Of a stretch of DNA of 64,000 bases, positions 52,509 to 60,841 are shown piece after piece; position 1 is the first letter of the stretch; each line of letters opens with the position of its first letter. This stretch comes from Streptomyces sp. NBC_00335 (GTDB lineage: Bacteria > Actinomycetota > Actinomycetes > Streptomycetales > Streptomycetaceae): the NCBI RefSeq assembly GCF_036127095.1, contig NZ_CP108006.1, forward strand, positions 7,059,501 to 7,123,500, read 5' to 3'. The position numbers and the translations under genes were made by a program. The notes beneath the pieces are model-generated. The model ran no database searches. It was not told where the DNA came from and saw only the letters and a list, made by a program, of their open reading frames with translations.

Positions 52509-53306
52509 ATGATCACCACTGACTTCGTCCCCGGCTCCCCCTGCTGGCTCGACCTCGGCACACCCGACGTCCCCGCCGCCTCGGCCTTCTACGGAGGCGT
52601 CCTCGGGTGGGACTACGAGTCCATGGGCGCGGGAGAGGACATGGAAGGCGGCATGTTCCGGAAGGACGGCAAGATCGTCGCGGGGCTCGGCAAGCTCACC
52701 GAGGAGGGCGCCCGCCCCGCCTGGATGATCTACTACAGCGTCCCCGACGCCGAGGCCACGACCCGGGCCGTCCGCAGCGCCGGCGGCGCCGTACGGGTGG
52801 AGCCGCGCAAGCTCGACGAGTGGGGCACGATGGCGCAGTACAGCGACCCGCTCGGGGGCCAGTTCGCCGTCTGGCAGCCCGGGGACAACAAGGGCGTCGA
52901 CCTCGTGGACCAGCCGGGTTCGCTGTCCTGGACCGAGCTGTACACGAGCGACGCCGCGGCCGCCCGGGAGTTCTACGGGGGCGTCTTCGGCTGGCAGTTC
53001 AACGACATGCCGATGCCGGGCGGCGAGGGCACGTACACCCTGATCACCCCGGCCGGGCAGCCCGAGGGGCGCATGCAGGGCGGCCTCATGGAGCTCTCGG
53101 CCGAGGACCTCGCCGTGGCGGGCGGACGGCCGTACTGGCACCCGGTCTTCCGCGTCACCGACTGTGACGCGACGGTCGCCGAGGTCACCGCGCGCGGCGG
53201 CAGCGTGCAGATGGGTCCCGCGGACGCCCAGGACGTCGGCCGGCTGGCCGTCTGCCTCGACCCGTCGAACGCCGACTTCGTGGTGCTGGACCCGTCCCAG
53301 GACTGA
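52509..53306 (+). CDS. Tandem VOC-domain protein
   Basis: This 265-residue protein has two VOC domains. The first (residues 8-125) has CWLDLGTPDVPAASAFYGGV and the second (135-262) has SWTELYTSDAAAAREFYGGV. The fold is that of glyoxalase I and antibiotic-sequestering proteins. A Trp/Phe-rich pocket is suggested by VLGWDYE and VFGWQF at equivalent positions. GAAAGG precedes ATG 52509. The gene stands alone between two terminators. The ligand is unknown. Confidence 0.88.
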   Translation: MITTDFVPGSPCWLDLGTPDVPAASAFYGGVLGWDYESMGAGEDMEGGMFRKDGKIVAGLGKLTEEGARPAWMIYYSVPDAEATTRAVRSAGGAVRVEPRKLDEWGTMAQYSDPLGGQFAVWQPGDNKGVDLVDQPGSLSWTELYTSDAAAAREFYGGVFGWQFNDMPMPGGEGTYTLITPAGQPEGRMQGGLMELSAEDLAVAGGRPYWHPVFRVTDCDATVAEVTARGGSVQMGPADAQDVGRLAVCLDPSNADFVVLDPSQD

Positions 53307-53331
53307 GCCCCCGGCTCGGATCCCCTTCTCG

Positions 53332-53370
53332 CGGCCCCGCCGCCGTCCGACCCGGACGGCGGCGGGGCCG
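53332..53370 (+). terminator. Terminator after the tandem VOC gene
   Basis: A perfect 17-base-pair stem (53332-53348 with 53354-53370) closes a GACCC loop. Confidence 0.88.
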
Positions 53371-53510
53371 TTCGCGTACCGCCGCGCCCGCCGCCGCGCG
53401 GCGGTCGCGACCGTTCACCGACGGGGGACGACCGGTCGGCGCAGGGTGCGGCGGGATACGTCAGGCGGCGGATAACTCCGCGCGCGCGGTCCGGCACGCT
53501 CGGTGCATCC

Positions 53511-53556
53511 CGAGCCGCGTACCGAGCCGCGTACCGAGCCGCATCCCGACCCATCC
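53511..53556. repeat. 12-bp tandem repeats in the leader of the sigma factor gene
   Basis: CGAGCCGCGTAC occurs at 53511-53522 and 53523-53534, then CGAGCCGCATCC at 53535-53546 and a shortened CGACCCATCC. The array ends just before the GGAAGGGG ribosome binding site. It lies in the probable 5' untranslated region. Confidence 0.75.
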
Positions 53557-53576
53557 CGACCCGGAAGGGGCAGCCC

Positions 53577-54146
53577 ATGTCGCCCATGTCCTCGACCGCC
53601 GGCGCCGTCACGGTCAGCCGCCGCCGCACCGACGCGTACGCCCTCGCCCGGCTGGAGAGGGAACACGGCAAGGCGCTCCACGGATTCCTCCTCGGCCTCA
53701 CCTTCGGTGACCGCCACCGGGCCGAGGACCTCGTCCAGGAGACCCTGTTCCGGGCCTGGAAACATCCCGAGGCCCTGGAGAGCAGCGCCCACGCCTCCAT
53801 GCGGCCCTGGCTGTACACCGTCGCCCGGCGCGTTGCCATCGACGCCCGCCGGGCCCGGCTGTCGCGCCCGGCCGAGGTCGGGCCCGACGGGCTGGAACAG
53901 TCCCCGGCCGACGAGGACCGCACCGAGCGGTCCGTCGCCGTCCTCGACGTCCGCGAAGCCCTGCGATTACTCAGCCCCGATCACCGGGCCGTGCTCCTGC
54001 TCATCTACTTCCGCGGGGCCAGCGTCTGCGAGGCCGCCGAAGCGCTCGGCGTACCCGCCGGCACGGTCAAGTCCCGTACGTACTACGCCCTGCGGGCCCT
54101 GCGCGCCCTCCTGCCCGGCTACGATGACGGCCACCTCCGCCCGTGA
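53577..54146 (+). CDS. ECF-type RNA polymerase sigma factor
   Basis: This 189-residue sigma factor has region 2 (HGFLLGLTFGDRHRAEDLVQ, ETLFRAWKHP) and region 4 (LRLLSPDHRAVLLLIYFRGA, VCEAAEALGVPAGTVKSRTY). GGAAGGGG precedes ATG 53577; a second ATG lies three codons in. No anti-sigma gene is adjacent, which is uncommon for this group. Its last 180 bases are antisense to the end of the LuxR-type gene at 53967-57065. Expression may depend on the repeat-containing leader. Confidence 0.9.
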   Translation: MSPMSSTAGAVTVSRRRTDAYALARLEREHGKALHGFLLGLTFGDRHRAEDLVQETLFRAWKHPEALESSAHASMRPWLYTVARRVAIDARRARLSRPAEVGPDGLEQSPADEDRTERSVAVLDVREALRLLSPDHRAVLLLIYFRGASVCEAAEALGVPAGTVKSRTYYALRALRALLPGYDDGHLRP

Positions 54147-57065
54147 ACGCACCTCCAGCTTCGCCAGGATGTGCGACACGTGGGTCTGCACGGTCCGGCG
54201 GGACAGGAACAGCGCCGAGGCGATCTCGGGATTCGTCCGGCCCCGCGCGACCAGCAGCGCCACCTTCAGCTCCGCCGGAGTCAGCGCCTCCCACCCCCGC
54301 GCGGGCCTGCGCCGCGCCACCCGGCTGCCCCGCCGCACACCCAGGCTCCGCAGCCGGGCGTCCGCCCGGGCGATGTCCCACCGGGCGCCGAGGAGCTCGT
54401 ACGCGGCCACCGCGCCGGTCAGCGCCGACCGCGCGCCCGGCAGGTCCCCGTGCCAGGCCCGGGCCACCGCCAGGTCCTCCAGCGTCTGGCCCGCCACCAG
54501 CCCGCCCCGCGCCAGCGCCGCCGTCTCCGCCAGCAGCTGCGGGTCCTGCGCGAACAGCCCGCGGCAGCGCAGCAGAGCCAGCGCCGGACCCGGCTGCTCC
54601 GGCAGGGCCGCCGCCGTGCGGGCGCAGGCGGCCACCGCCGACCGGGCCGCCTCGGTGTCCCGGTCCTCCAGTGCGAGCCGGACGGCCTCCGACAGCGCCC
54701 AGGGACGGTCGTAGGCCACCGCCTCGTCCACACCGTCCTCCAGCGCGGGCAGCAGCGCCTCCAGCGCCTCGCGGGGACGCCCGTCGCGCTCCGCCAGCAG
54801 GGCGCGGGCCAGCAGGACGTGCGCGGTGTGCCGACGGGCCGCCGGCGGCTCGTACGCGTCCGGGCCCAGCGTGGCCAACTCCGCCCGGGCCGCGTCCTGT
54901 TCGCCCCGGTGGCCCAGGATCAGGGCGCGCAGCCCGCGGGTCAGCACCGGCAGCCAGCCGTCCGAGACGGGCATGCCCCGCGCCCGGGCCAGACCGGCCA
55001 GCGCGGCGTCCCAGTCGCCGAGCCGGTAGCGCAGATCGGCCAGCAGGGCCTCCGTCACCACGAGCCGGCCCGTCGAGCCGGTACGGGCCGCCAGCTGCCG
55101 GGCCTCGCGCAGCGCCGCGGCGGCGGCGTGCGGCTCGTCGAACCGCAGGTGGCCCTCGGCCTGGTTGGCGAGCAGCAGCAGCCGCATGTCGTTGGCGGCC
55201 GGGCTGCGGCGGGCGTGCGCGATCCCGGCCGCCACGTGACGCAGCGATTCCCGGCCCCGGTTGAGGTGGAACAGCGCGAAGGACATGGCGTGTTCGGCCT
55301 CCGCGCCGCAGAGCGGATCGCCGAGCAGCCGCGCCCGGGCGACCAGCGGCCCGGCGAGCGCGTACGCCTCCTCCGGCCGGTGCAGATCGGCCAGCGCCAG
55401 GACCCGGCACGCCTCCAGGCGCAGCCGCAGTCCCGCGCGGGGCGCCTCCTCGGTCGGCGCTTCCCCGGCTGGTGGCTCCTCGGCGGGCGCCTCCTCGGCG
55501 GGCGCCTCCCCTGCTGGTGCCCCGTCGGTGGGCGCCTCCCCGGTCGGTGCCTCCTCGGCCAGTGCCTCCTCGGTGACCTCCAGGGACCGGGCCATGTCCC
55601 CCTGGATCATCAGCGCCGACACCAGCTTGAAGGCGAGTGCCGTCCTGCGCCCCGGATCCTGCGCCCGCTCCCGCAGCGTCCGGAGCAGCTCCACCGACTC
55701 GGGCCGCCGCAGCATCAGCGCGGCATCGGCGAGGCCGTCCTCCAGGGCCTCCCGGTACGGACTCCCGGTCTCGTCGGGGGGCTCGTTCGCGCCCTGCTCG
55801 ACGGCCCGGCGCAGCAGGGCGGCCGCCGTTTCGGGTGCCACCGCGATCAGGGCCTGCGCCGACTCGGCCGTCCACCGCACCGCCCACGGGTCCAGCGCCC
55901 CGCCGGCCAGCAGCTGTCCCGCGGTCCGGGCGGGATCGAGCCCGGCCTCGGCGAAGGCCCGCGCGGCGTCCTGGTGGAGGACGCCGCGGGCGGCCCGCGG
56001 CAGCTCCGCGTACAGGGCCAGCCGCACGGCCGGCTGCCGGAACCGCAAGCCGTCACCGTCGCCCGGGTGGTGCCGGGGCGGACCCGCCGGGAGCCCGGCG
56101 GGCAGGGGGCCCGGTTCCAGTATTCCGGTCAGGAGGGGCGTCTCCAGTTCGGCGAGCAGGTCCCGGACCGGGAGCGTCCGTACGAGGGCCAGCTCGCGCG
56201 CCGTGAAGGCCGGTCCGAGCAGGGCTGCGTGCCGGAGCGTGGCCAGGGCCGCCGGGGGGAGCGGGCTCAGCTCGCGGGTGGCCGCCTCCGGGGGCGGCGG
56301 CAAGTCCCCTACAGGGAGGGTCAGTTCGGCGGCGGACCCGCGGACTTCGATGAGGCCGGACCAGTGCGCGAGCAGCTCCCGCAGCAGCCGGGGGTTGCCG
56401 CCCGCGTGCCCGGCGGCCTCCCGCAGCCGGGGTCCGGGCGCCGCGCCCAGCACCTCCCGGACCAGCGCGGCCGATTCCGCGCCCGTCAGCGGCTCCAGCC
56501 GGAGCGTGCGCCCGTCCGGCCCGCCGCCCAGGGAGGCGCACAGCTCCTCCACCTCGGCCCGCCGGGGCAGCCGCCGCCGGGCCGCCAGCATCAGCAGCGG
56601 CAGTCGCCGGGTGGCCCGAGCGAGGTGGCGCCACAGCAGCAGGGAGGCCGGATCCGCCCACTGGAGGTCGTCCAGGGCCAGGAGCAGCGGCCGCCGCGCG
56701 CACCACTCCTCCACATCGGCGGCCAGCAGGTCCACGGCCGCCAGCAGCGCCCCGCCGGGCTCGGCCGACCGGGAGGCCTCCCGGAGCAGGGCCAGCGCCC
56801 GCGCCCGCCCGGGGCCGGCCGGATGCAGGCAGTCCAGCGCCGCGCGCAGCGGAAGCCCGGTGCCCAGCGCCTCGGCGGCCCCGTACCGCACCCGGCAGCC
56901 GAGCGCGGCCGCCTCGGTCAGTGCCTCGCGCAGGAAGACCGTACGGCCCGCGCCCGGCTCACCTTCCACGATCAGGCAGGCTCCGCCGCCCTCCGCACCA
57001 GCCCGTACCCATGTCCGCAACGCGTCACGGCACTCGTCGCGGTGCTGTTCTCGCCCGACCCGCAC
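53967..57065 (-). CDS. LAL-type LuxR-family transcriptional regulator
   Basis: This 1032-residue protein has an N-terminal ATPase domain with Walker A GEPGAGRTV (Arg replaces the usual Lys) and Walker B LLLALDDLQWAD. A long helical, TPR-like middle contains an E-A-P repeat near residues 500-540, and a C-terminal LuxR HTH reads LTPAELKVALLVARGRTNPE then TVQTHVSHILAKLEV. The HTH ends near 54114, and about 48 further residues read into the convergent sigma factor gene. GTG 57065 has GGAGGG nine bases upstream. Targets are unknown. Confidence 0.87.
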   Translation of the reverse strand: MRVGREQHRDECRDALRTWVRAGAEGGGACLIVEGEPGAGRTVFLREALTEAAALGCRVRYGAAEALGTGLPLRAALDCLHPAGPGRARALALLREASRSAEPGGALLAAVDLLAADVEEWCARRPLLLALDDLQWADPASLLLWRHLARATRRLPLLMLAARRRLPRRAEVEELCASLGGGPDGRTLRLEPLTGAESAALVREVLGAAPGPRLREAAGHAGGNPRLLRELLAHWSGLIEVRGSAAELTLPVGDLPPPPEAATRELSPLPPAALATLRHAALLGPAFTARELALVRTLPVRDLLAELETPLLTGILEPGPLPAGLPAGPPRHHPGDGDGLRFRQPAVRLALYAELPRAARGVLHQDAARAFAEAGLDPARTAGQLLAGGALDPWAVRWTAESAQALIAVAPETAAALLRRAVEQGANEPPDETGSPYREALEDGLADAALMLRRPESVELLRTLRERAQDPGRRTALAFKLVSALMIQGDMARSLEVTEEALAEEAPTGEAPTDGAPAGEAPAEEAPAEEPPAGEAPTEEAPRAGLRLRLEACRVLALADLHRPEEAYALAGPLVARARLLGDPLCGAEAEHAMSFALFHLNRGRESLRHVAAGIAHARRSPAANDMRLLLLANQAEGHLRFDEPHAAAAALREARQLAARTGSTGRLVVTEALLADLRYRLGDWDAALAGLARARGMPVSDGWLPVLTRGLRALILGHRGEQDAARAELATLGPDAYEPPAARRHTAHVLLARALLAERDGRPREALEALLPALEDGVDEAVAYDRPWALSEAVRLALEDRDTEAARSAVAACARTAAALPEQPGPALALLRCRGLFAQDPQLLAETAALARGGLVAGQTLEDLAVARAWHGDLPGARSALTGAVAAYELLGARWDIARADARLRSLGVRRGSRVARRRPARGWEALTPAELKVALLVARGRTNPEIASALFLSRRTVQTHVSHILAKLEVRSRAEVAVIVAGQEGAQGPQGVVRTGLDRAGGYAERFGGLADAGPAEVDEQEHGPVIGAE

Positions 57066-57121
57066 GTCGGCGATCCCTCCGGTCGTTCGCGCCCCCTCAA
57101 GGATGGCAGCTCACGGGCCGC

Positions 57122-58357
57122 TCAGCGCCGGGGAATTCGGCCAGGTGGTGTCGAACTGTGCACCCCCGCACGGTATTTGGGAATCCGCACCGTTATCTTC
57201 ATGCCCGCGCCCACGCCCGTTTCGATGACGAGCCCGTGGCCGTCCCCGTAGACCTGGCGCAGCCGCTCGTCCACATTGGTCAGCCCGATGCCCGAGGAGG
57301 AGCCCGCGTGCTCCCCGGCCAGGATCCGGCGCAGCAGGGCCGGATCCATCCCGACGCCGTTGTCCTCGATGGTGATCAGCGCCTCCGCGCCGGCGTCCCG
57401 GGCCGCGATGGTGATCTTGCACTCCTCGGTGGAGTCCTCCAGCCCGTGCTTGACCGCGTTCTCCACCAGCGGCTGCAGGCACAGGAACGGCAGCGCCACC
57501 GGCAGCACCTCGGGTGCCACCTGCAAGGTCAGCTTGAGCCGTTCCCCGAACCGGGCCCCGGCCAGCGCCAGGTACTGCTCGATGGACCGCAACTCCTCGG
57601 CCAGCGTGGTGAACTCCCCGTGCCGCCGGAAGGAGTAACGGGTGAAGTCGGCGAACTCCAGCAGCAGATCCCGTGCCCGTTCCGGATCGGTGCGCACGAA
57701 CGAGGCGATCGCGGCCAGGGAGTTGAAGATGAAGTGCGGGGAGATCTGTGCGCGCAGCGCCTTGATCTCGGCTTCCATCAGCCGGGTCCGCGAACGGTCC
57801 AGCTCGGACAGCTCCAGCTGTACGGACACCCAGCGCGCGACCTCGGTGGCGGCCCGCACCAGCACCGCCGACTCCCGCGAGCCGTAGGCCACCAGCGCGC
57901 CCAGCATCCCGTCCTCGCCGGTCAGCGGGGCCACCACGGCCCACTTGAGGGGGCAGTCGGGCCGCTCGCACTCGGTGCGCACGCTCTGGCTGCGTCCCGA
58001 GTCCAGCATCACCGCGACCCGGGCCATCACCCGGCGCTCGTGGTGGTCGGCGCCCGGGCCGTCCCAGGCGAGGACGTGTTCGCGGTCCGTCAGGCACAGG
58101 GCCTCGGTGCCGAGGAGGGAGCGCAGGCGCCGGGCGGCCTTGCGGGCGGCGTCCTCGGTGAGGCCGGCGCGCAGCGGGGGAGCGGCGAGGGAGGCGGTGT
58201 GCAGGGTGTGGAAGGTGGCCCGTTCGACGGGGGTGCCGAGGTCGAGGCCGAGGGCGCGCTCGCCCCGCCGGGCCTGCCGCCGTCCGCCGAACCAGCCGAG
58301 CCCCAGCAAGAGCGCCCCGCCGGCCGCGCCGAGCATCGAGAGCAGTGCTCCGGTCAT
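57122..58357 (-). CDS. LytS-family sensor histidine kinase
   Basis: This 411-residue kinase has one N-terminal membrane segment (MLGAAGGALLLGLGWFGG), a GAF-like region around residues 70-190, the HisKA_7-type box LRAQISPHFIFNSLAAI (His near 206), and a GHKL domain with PLVENAVKHGLED, IEDNGVGMD and SSGIGLTNVDERL. ATG 58357 overlaps the symporter stop. The start lies inside a 38-bp tandem repeat. The matching LytTR regulator is at 60842. Confidence 0.9.
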   Translation of the reverse strand: MTGALLSMLGAAGGALLLGLGWFGGRRQARRGERALGLDLGTPVERATFHTLHTASLAAPPLRAGLTEDAARKAARRLRSLLGTEALCLTDREHVLAWDGPGADHHERRVMARVAVMLDSGRSQSVRTECERPDCPLKWAVVAPLTGEDGMLGALVAYGSRESAVLVRAATEVARWVSVQLELSELDRSRTRLMEAEIKALRAQISPHFIFNSLAAIASFVRTDPERARDLLLEFADFTRYSFRRHGEFTTLAEELRSIEQYLALAGARFGERLKLTLQVAPEVLPVALPFLCLQPLVENAVKHGLEDSTEECKITIAARDAGAEALITIEDNGVGMDPALLRRILAGEHAGSSSGIGLTNVDERLRQVYGDGHGLVIETGVGAGMKITVRIPKYRAGVHSSTPPGRIPRR

Positions 58358-58438
58358 GGTGTGCCGCCCTCCTCCGAGAGCAGTGCTCCGGTCATGGTGT
58401 GCTGCTTCGGGCCGTGAGCAGTGCTCCGGTCCGTGTGC
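58338..58438. repeat. 38-bp-period tandem repeat across the symporter/kinase junction
   Basis: A 27-base unit (GAGAGCAGTGCTCCGGTCAT, then GGTGTGC) is identical at 58338-58364 and 58376-58402, and a shorter version (GAGCAGTGCTCCGGTC) recurs at 58416-58431. On the minus strand each full copy encodes MTGALLS, so the kinase start codon context is duplicated inside the symporter's last codons. Confidence 0.85.
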
Positions 58439-60150
58439 GTCGCCTCCGCCACGTCCTCCGGCAGGTGCAGCCGCGCCAGCGTCGCCGCCGTGCCCGGCGG
58501 GATCCGCCCGCGCGTACCCAGCGACACCAGCACCATCGTCAGGAACCCCAGCGGAACCGACCACACCGCCGGCCATGCCAGCAGCGTGTTCGCCCACCCC
58601 GCCGGCGCCAGCCCGGCCCGCGTCGCCAGCACCGCGCTCAAGGCCGCCCCGCCCCCCGTCACCAGCCCGGCCACCGCCCCCGGCGGCGTCAGTCCGCGCC
58701 ACCAGATCCCCAGCACCAGCAGCGGGCAGAACGAGGACGCCGACACCGCGAAGGCCAGCCCCACCGCGTCCGCCACCGGCACCTCCGTCACCAGTGCGCT
58801 CCCGGCCAGCGGCACCAGGATCGCCACCAGCACCGCGACCCGGAAACTGCGCACCCCGCGCGCGGGCAGCACGTCCTGGTGCAGCACCCCCGCCACCGCC
58901 ATCGTCAGTCCCGAAGCCGTGGACAGGAACGCCGCGAACGCGCCGCCCGCCAGCAACGCCCCCAGCAGGTCCCCGGCGAGCCCGCCGACCACCCGGGCCG
59001 GCAGCACCAGCACCACCGCGTCCGCCTCCCCGGTCAGGGCCAGCTCCGGGGTGTAGATCCGGCCCAGCGTCCCGTACACCGGCGGCAGCAGGTAGAAGGC
59101 GCCGACCAGGCCGAGCACCACCAGCGTGGTGCGGCGCGCCGCCCGGCCGTTCGGGCTCGTGTAGAAGCGCACCGCCACGTGCGGCAGCCCCATGGTCCCG
59201 AGGAAGGTGGCCAGGATCAGCCCGTACGTGGCGTACAGCCGCAGCTCCGGCCGGTCCCCGGACAGCGGCTCCGACCAGCTCGACACCCCCGGTCCGGCCT
59301 CCGCCCGGCCCTGCGGCACCGGGGAGTGCGGGGCGAACTCCAGCCGCGCGTGCGCCCGTACGGAATGCTGCCCGGCGCCGAGGGTCACGGACTGCCCCGC
59401 GTACGCGCGCCCGTCCACCTGCCCGGTCACCGTCACCGTCAGCGGTGCGTCCAGGGACAGCCGTACGTCCTCGGCCAGCGTGACCGCGGTGTGCTCGCGG
59501 AACACCGCCGGGGCGTCGAAGGAGGCGCGCGGGGCGCCGTCCCCCGCCCAGGCCGCCAGCAGGAAGAACGCGGGCACCAGCAGCGCGGTGAGCTTCAGCC
59601 AGTACTGGAAGGCCTGCACGAAGGTGATGGACCGCATCCCGCCGGCCGCCACCGCCGCCGTCACCACACAGGCGACGACCACCCCGCCCACCCAGTGCGG
59701 TGCCCCCGTCAGGATCTCCAGCGTCAGGCCCGCGCCCTGGAGCTGCGGCAGCAGGTACAGCCAGCCGACGCCGAGCACGAACAGCACCGCGATCCGGCGC
59801 ACCGCCTGCGATTCGAGCCGGGCCTCGGCGAAGTCGGGCAGCGTGTACGCGCCCGAGCGCCGCAGCGGGGCCGCGATCAGCACCAGCAGCACCAGGTACC
59901 CGGCGGTGTAGCCCACCGGGTACCAGAGCATCTGCGGCCCCTGGAGCAGCACCAGCCCGGCCACGCCGAGGAAGGAGGCCGCCGAGAGGTACTCGCCGCC
60001 GATGGCCGCCGCGTTGAGGCGCGGGCCGACCGTGCGCGAAGCCACGTAGAAGTCCGAGGTGGTACGGGATATGCGCAGGCCCAGCGCGCCGACCAGCACC
60101 GTGACCAGGACGACGACGGCGACCGCGGTCAGCGCGTACGTCTGGTTCAC
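58354..60150 (-). CDS. Sodium:solute symporter (SSS family), acetate/carboxylate permease-like
   Basis: This 598-residue membrane protein resembles ActP/MctC-type carboxylate symporters: SDFYVASRTVGPRLNAAAIG and GEYLSAASFLGVAGL near the N-terminus, AAGGMRSITFVQAFQYWLKL, and GGAFAAFLSTASGLTMAVAG. A hydrophilic insertion of about 100 residues (near 210-310, ASFDAPAVFREHTAVTLAED onward) is unlike short-loop relatives and may be an outside domain. GTG 60150 has GAAGGA upstream. It lies between the two-component genes, so it is probably their target. Confidence 0.88.
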   Translation of the reverse strand: MNQTYALTAVAVVVLVTVLVGALGLRISRTTSDFYVASRTVGPRLNAAAIGGEYLSAASFLGVAGLVLLQGPQMLWYPVGYTAGYLVLLVLIAAPLRRSGAYTLPDFAEARLESQAVRRIAVLFVLGVGWLYLLPQLQGAGLTLEILTGAPHWVGGVVVACVVTAAVAAGGMRSITFVQAFQYWLKLTALLVPAFFLLAAWAGDGAPRASFDAPAVFREHTAVTLAEDVRLSLDAPLTVTVTGQVDGRAYAGQSVTLGAGQHSVRAHARLEFAPHSPVPQGRAEAGPGVSSWSEPLSGDRPELRLYATYGLILATFLGTMGLPHVAVRFYTSPNGRAARRTTLVVLGLVGAFYLLPPVYGTLGRIYTPELALTGEADAVVLVLPARVVGGLAGDLLGALLAGGAFAAFLSTASGLTMAVAGVLHQDVLPARGVRSFRVAVLVAILVPLAGSALVTEVPVADAVGLAFAVSASSFCPLLVLGIWWRGLTPPGAVAGLVTGGGAALSAVLATRAGLAPAGWANTLLAWPAVWSVPLGFLTMVLVSLGTRGRIPPGTAATLARLHLPEDVAEATHTDRSTAHGPKQHTMTGALLSEEGGTP

Positions 60151-60294
60151 CGGCGGGTCCTTCGGCTGGGGCGCGGGGCGCGCGGCGCGGCCCGGCGGGG
60201 TGTCGGGTCCCGGCCGTCTGCCGGGGCTCCGGGAGTCTACGCACGCCCCCGGAGCGGGCGACAGGCCCTCTGGGGCTGTCGGGCCGGATATGGC

Positions 60295-60570
60295 TCAGCG
60301 GGCCGGATCGCGATGTTCCGCGCAGTCCCGCAGGGCAATCTCCAGCTCCACGTACGATTCCTCGGCGCGACGGAAGGCCAGCGTCAGGGCCGCCTCGGCC
60401 CGCGGCGGCAGGTGTCCGTACGCGCCCTCGTGGGCCTCGTACAGTACGTCGGCCCAGCGTGCGGCCGCGCTCCGCAGGCGGGCCAGCAGCACCTCGGCCT
60501 CGGCGGGACCGGCCGGGCGGGTACGGGGCAATCCGGTCAATGCGTCGAGCAGCGCCTGGATTTCGGACAT
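60295..60570 (-). CDS. Small conserved hypothetical protein
   Basis: This 91-residue, mostly helical protein (IQALLDALTGLP, LLARLRSAAARWADVLYEAH, ALTLAFRRAEESYVELEIAL) has no membrane segment or recognised domain. GGAGGTG lies just upstream of ATG 60570. It sits between the LytTR gene and the symporter on the same strand, so it may be an accessory of that module. I cannot assign a function. Confidence 0.7.
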   Translation of the reverse strand: MSEIQALLDALTGLPRTRPAGPAEAEVLLARLRSAAARWADVLYEAHEGAYGHLPPRAEAALTLAFRRAEESYVELEIALRDCAEHRDPAR

Positions 60571-60728
60571 CTGACACCTCCCAGGGCCGAAGATCCACGA
60601 TACCCGCGGGGGTCCGCGCGGGTGGCCGATCCGGCCGCCGCTGCGGCCGACGGCCCGGGCGGATCGCCGTACGTTCCTGCCCGCACGGTGAACGGTCCGC
60701 CGCCGCGCCGGACGGTCGGCGCGCGCGC

Positions 60729-60838
60729 CCTGCGGGGCTGTCCCCTACCCACCCTCGCCCGTTCCCCGGGGCTGTGCCCCGGACCCCTTTCGCGGCCGTG
60801 CCCCGAGCCCACTTCGGGGCTGTGCCCCGGACGGGGGC
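60729..60838. repeat. Dispersed hairpin repeat, copy 4
   Basis: CTGCGGGGCTGTCCCCTACC, a CGTTCCCCGGGGCTGTGCCC block and repeated GGGGCTGTGCCCCGGAC motifs match the other copies. It ends directly at the LytTR stop codon. Confidence 0.65.
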
Positions 60839-60841
60839 GGC

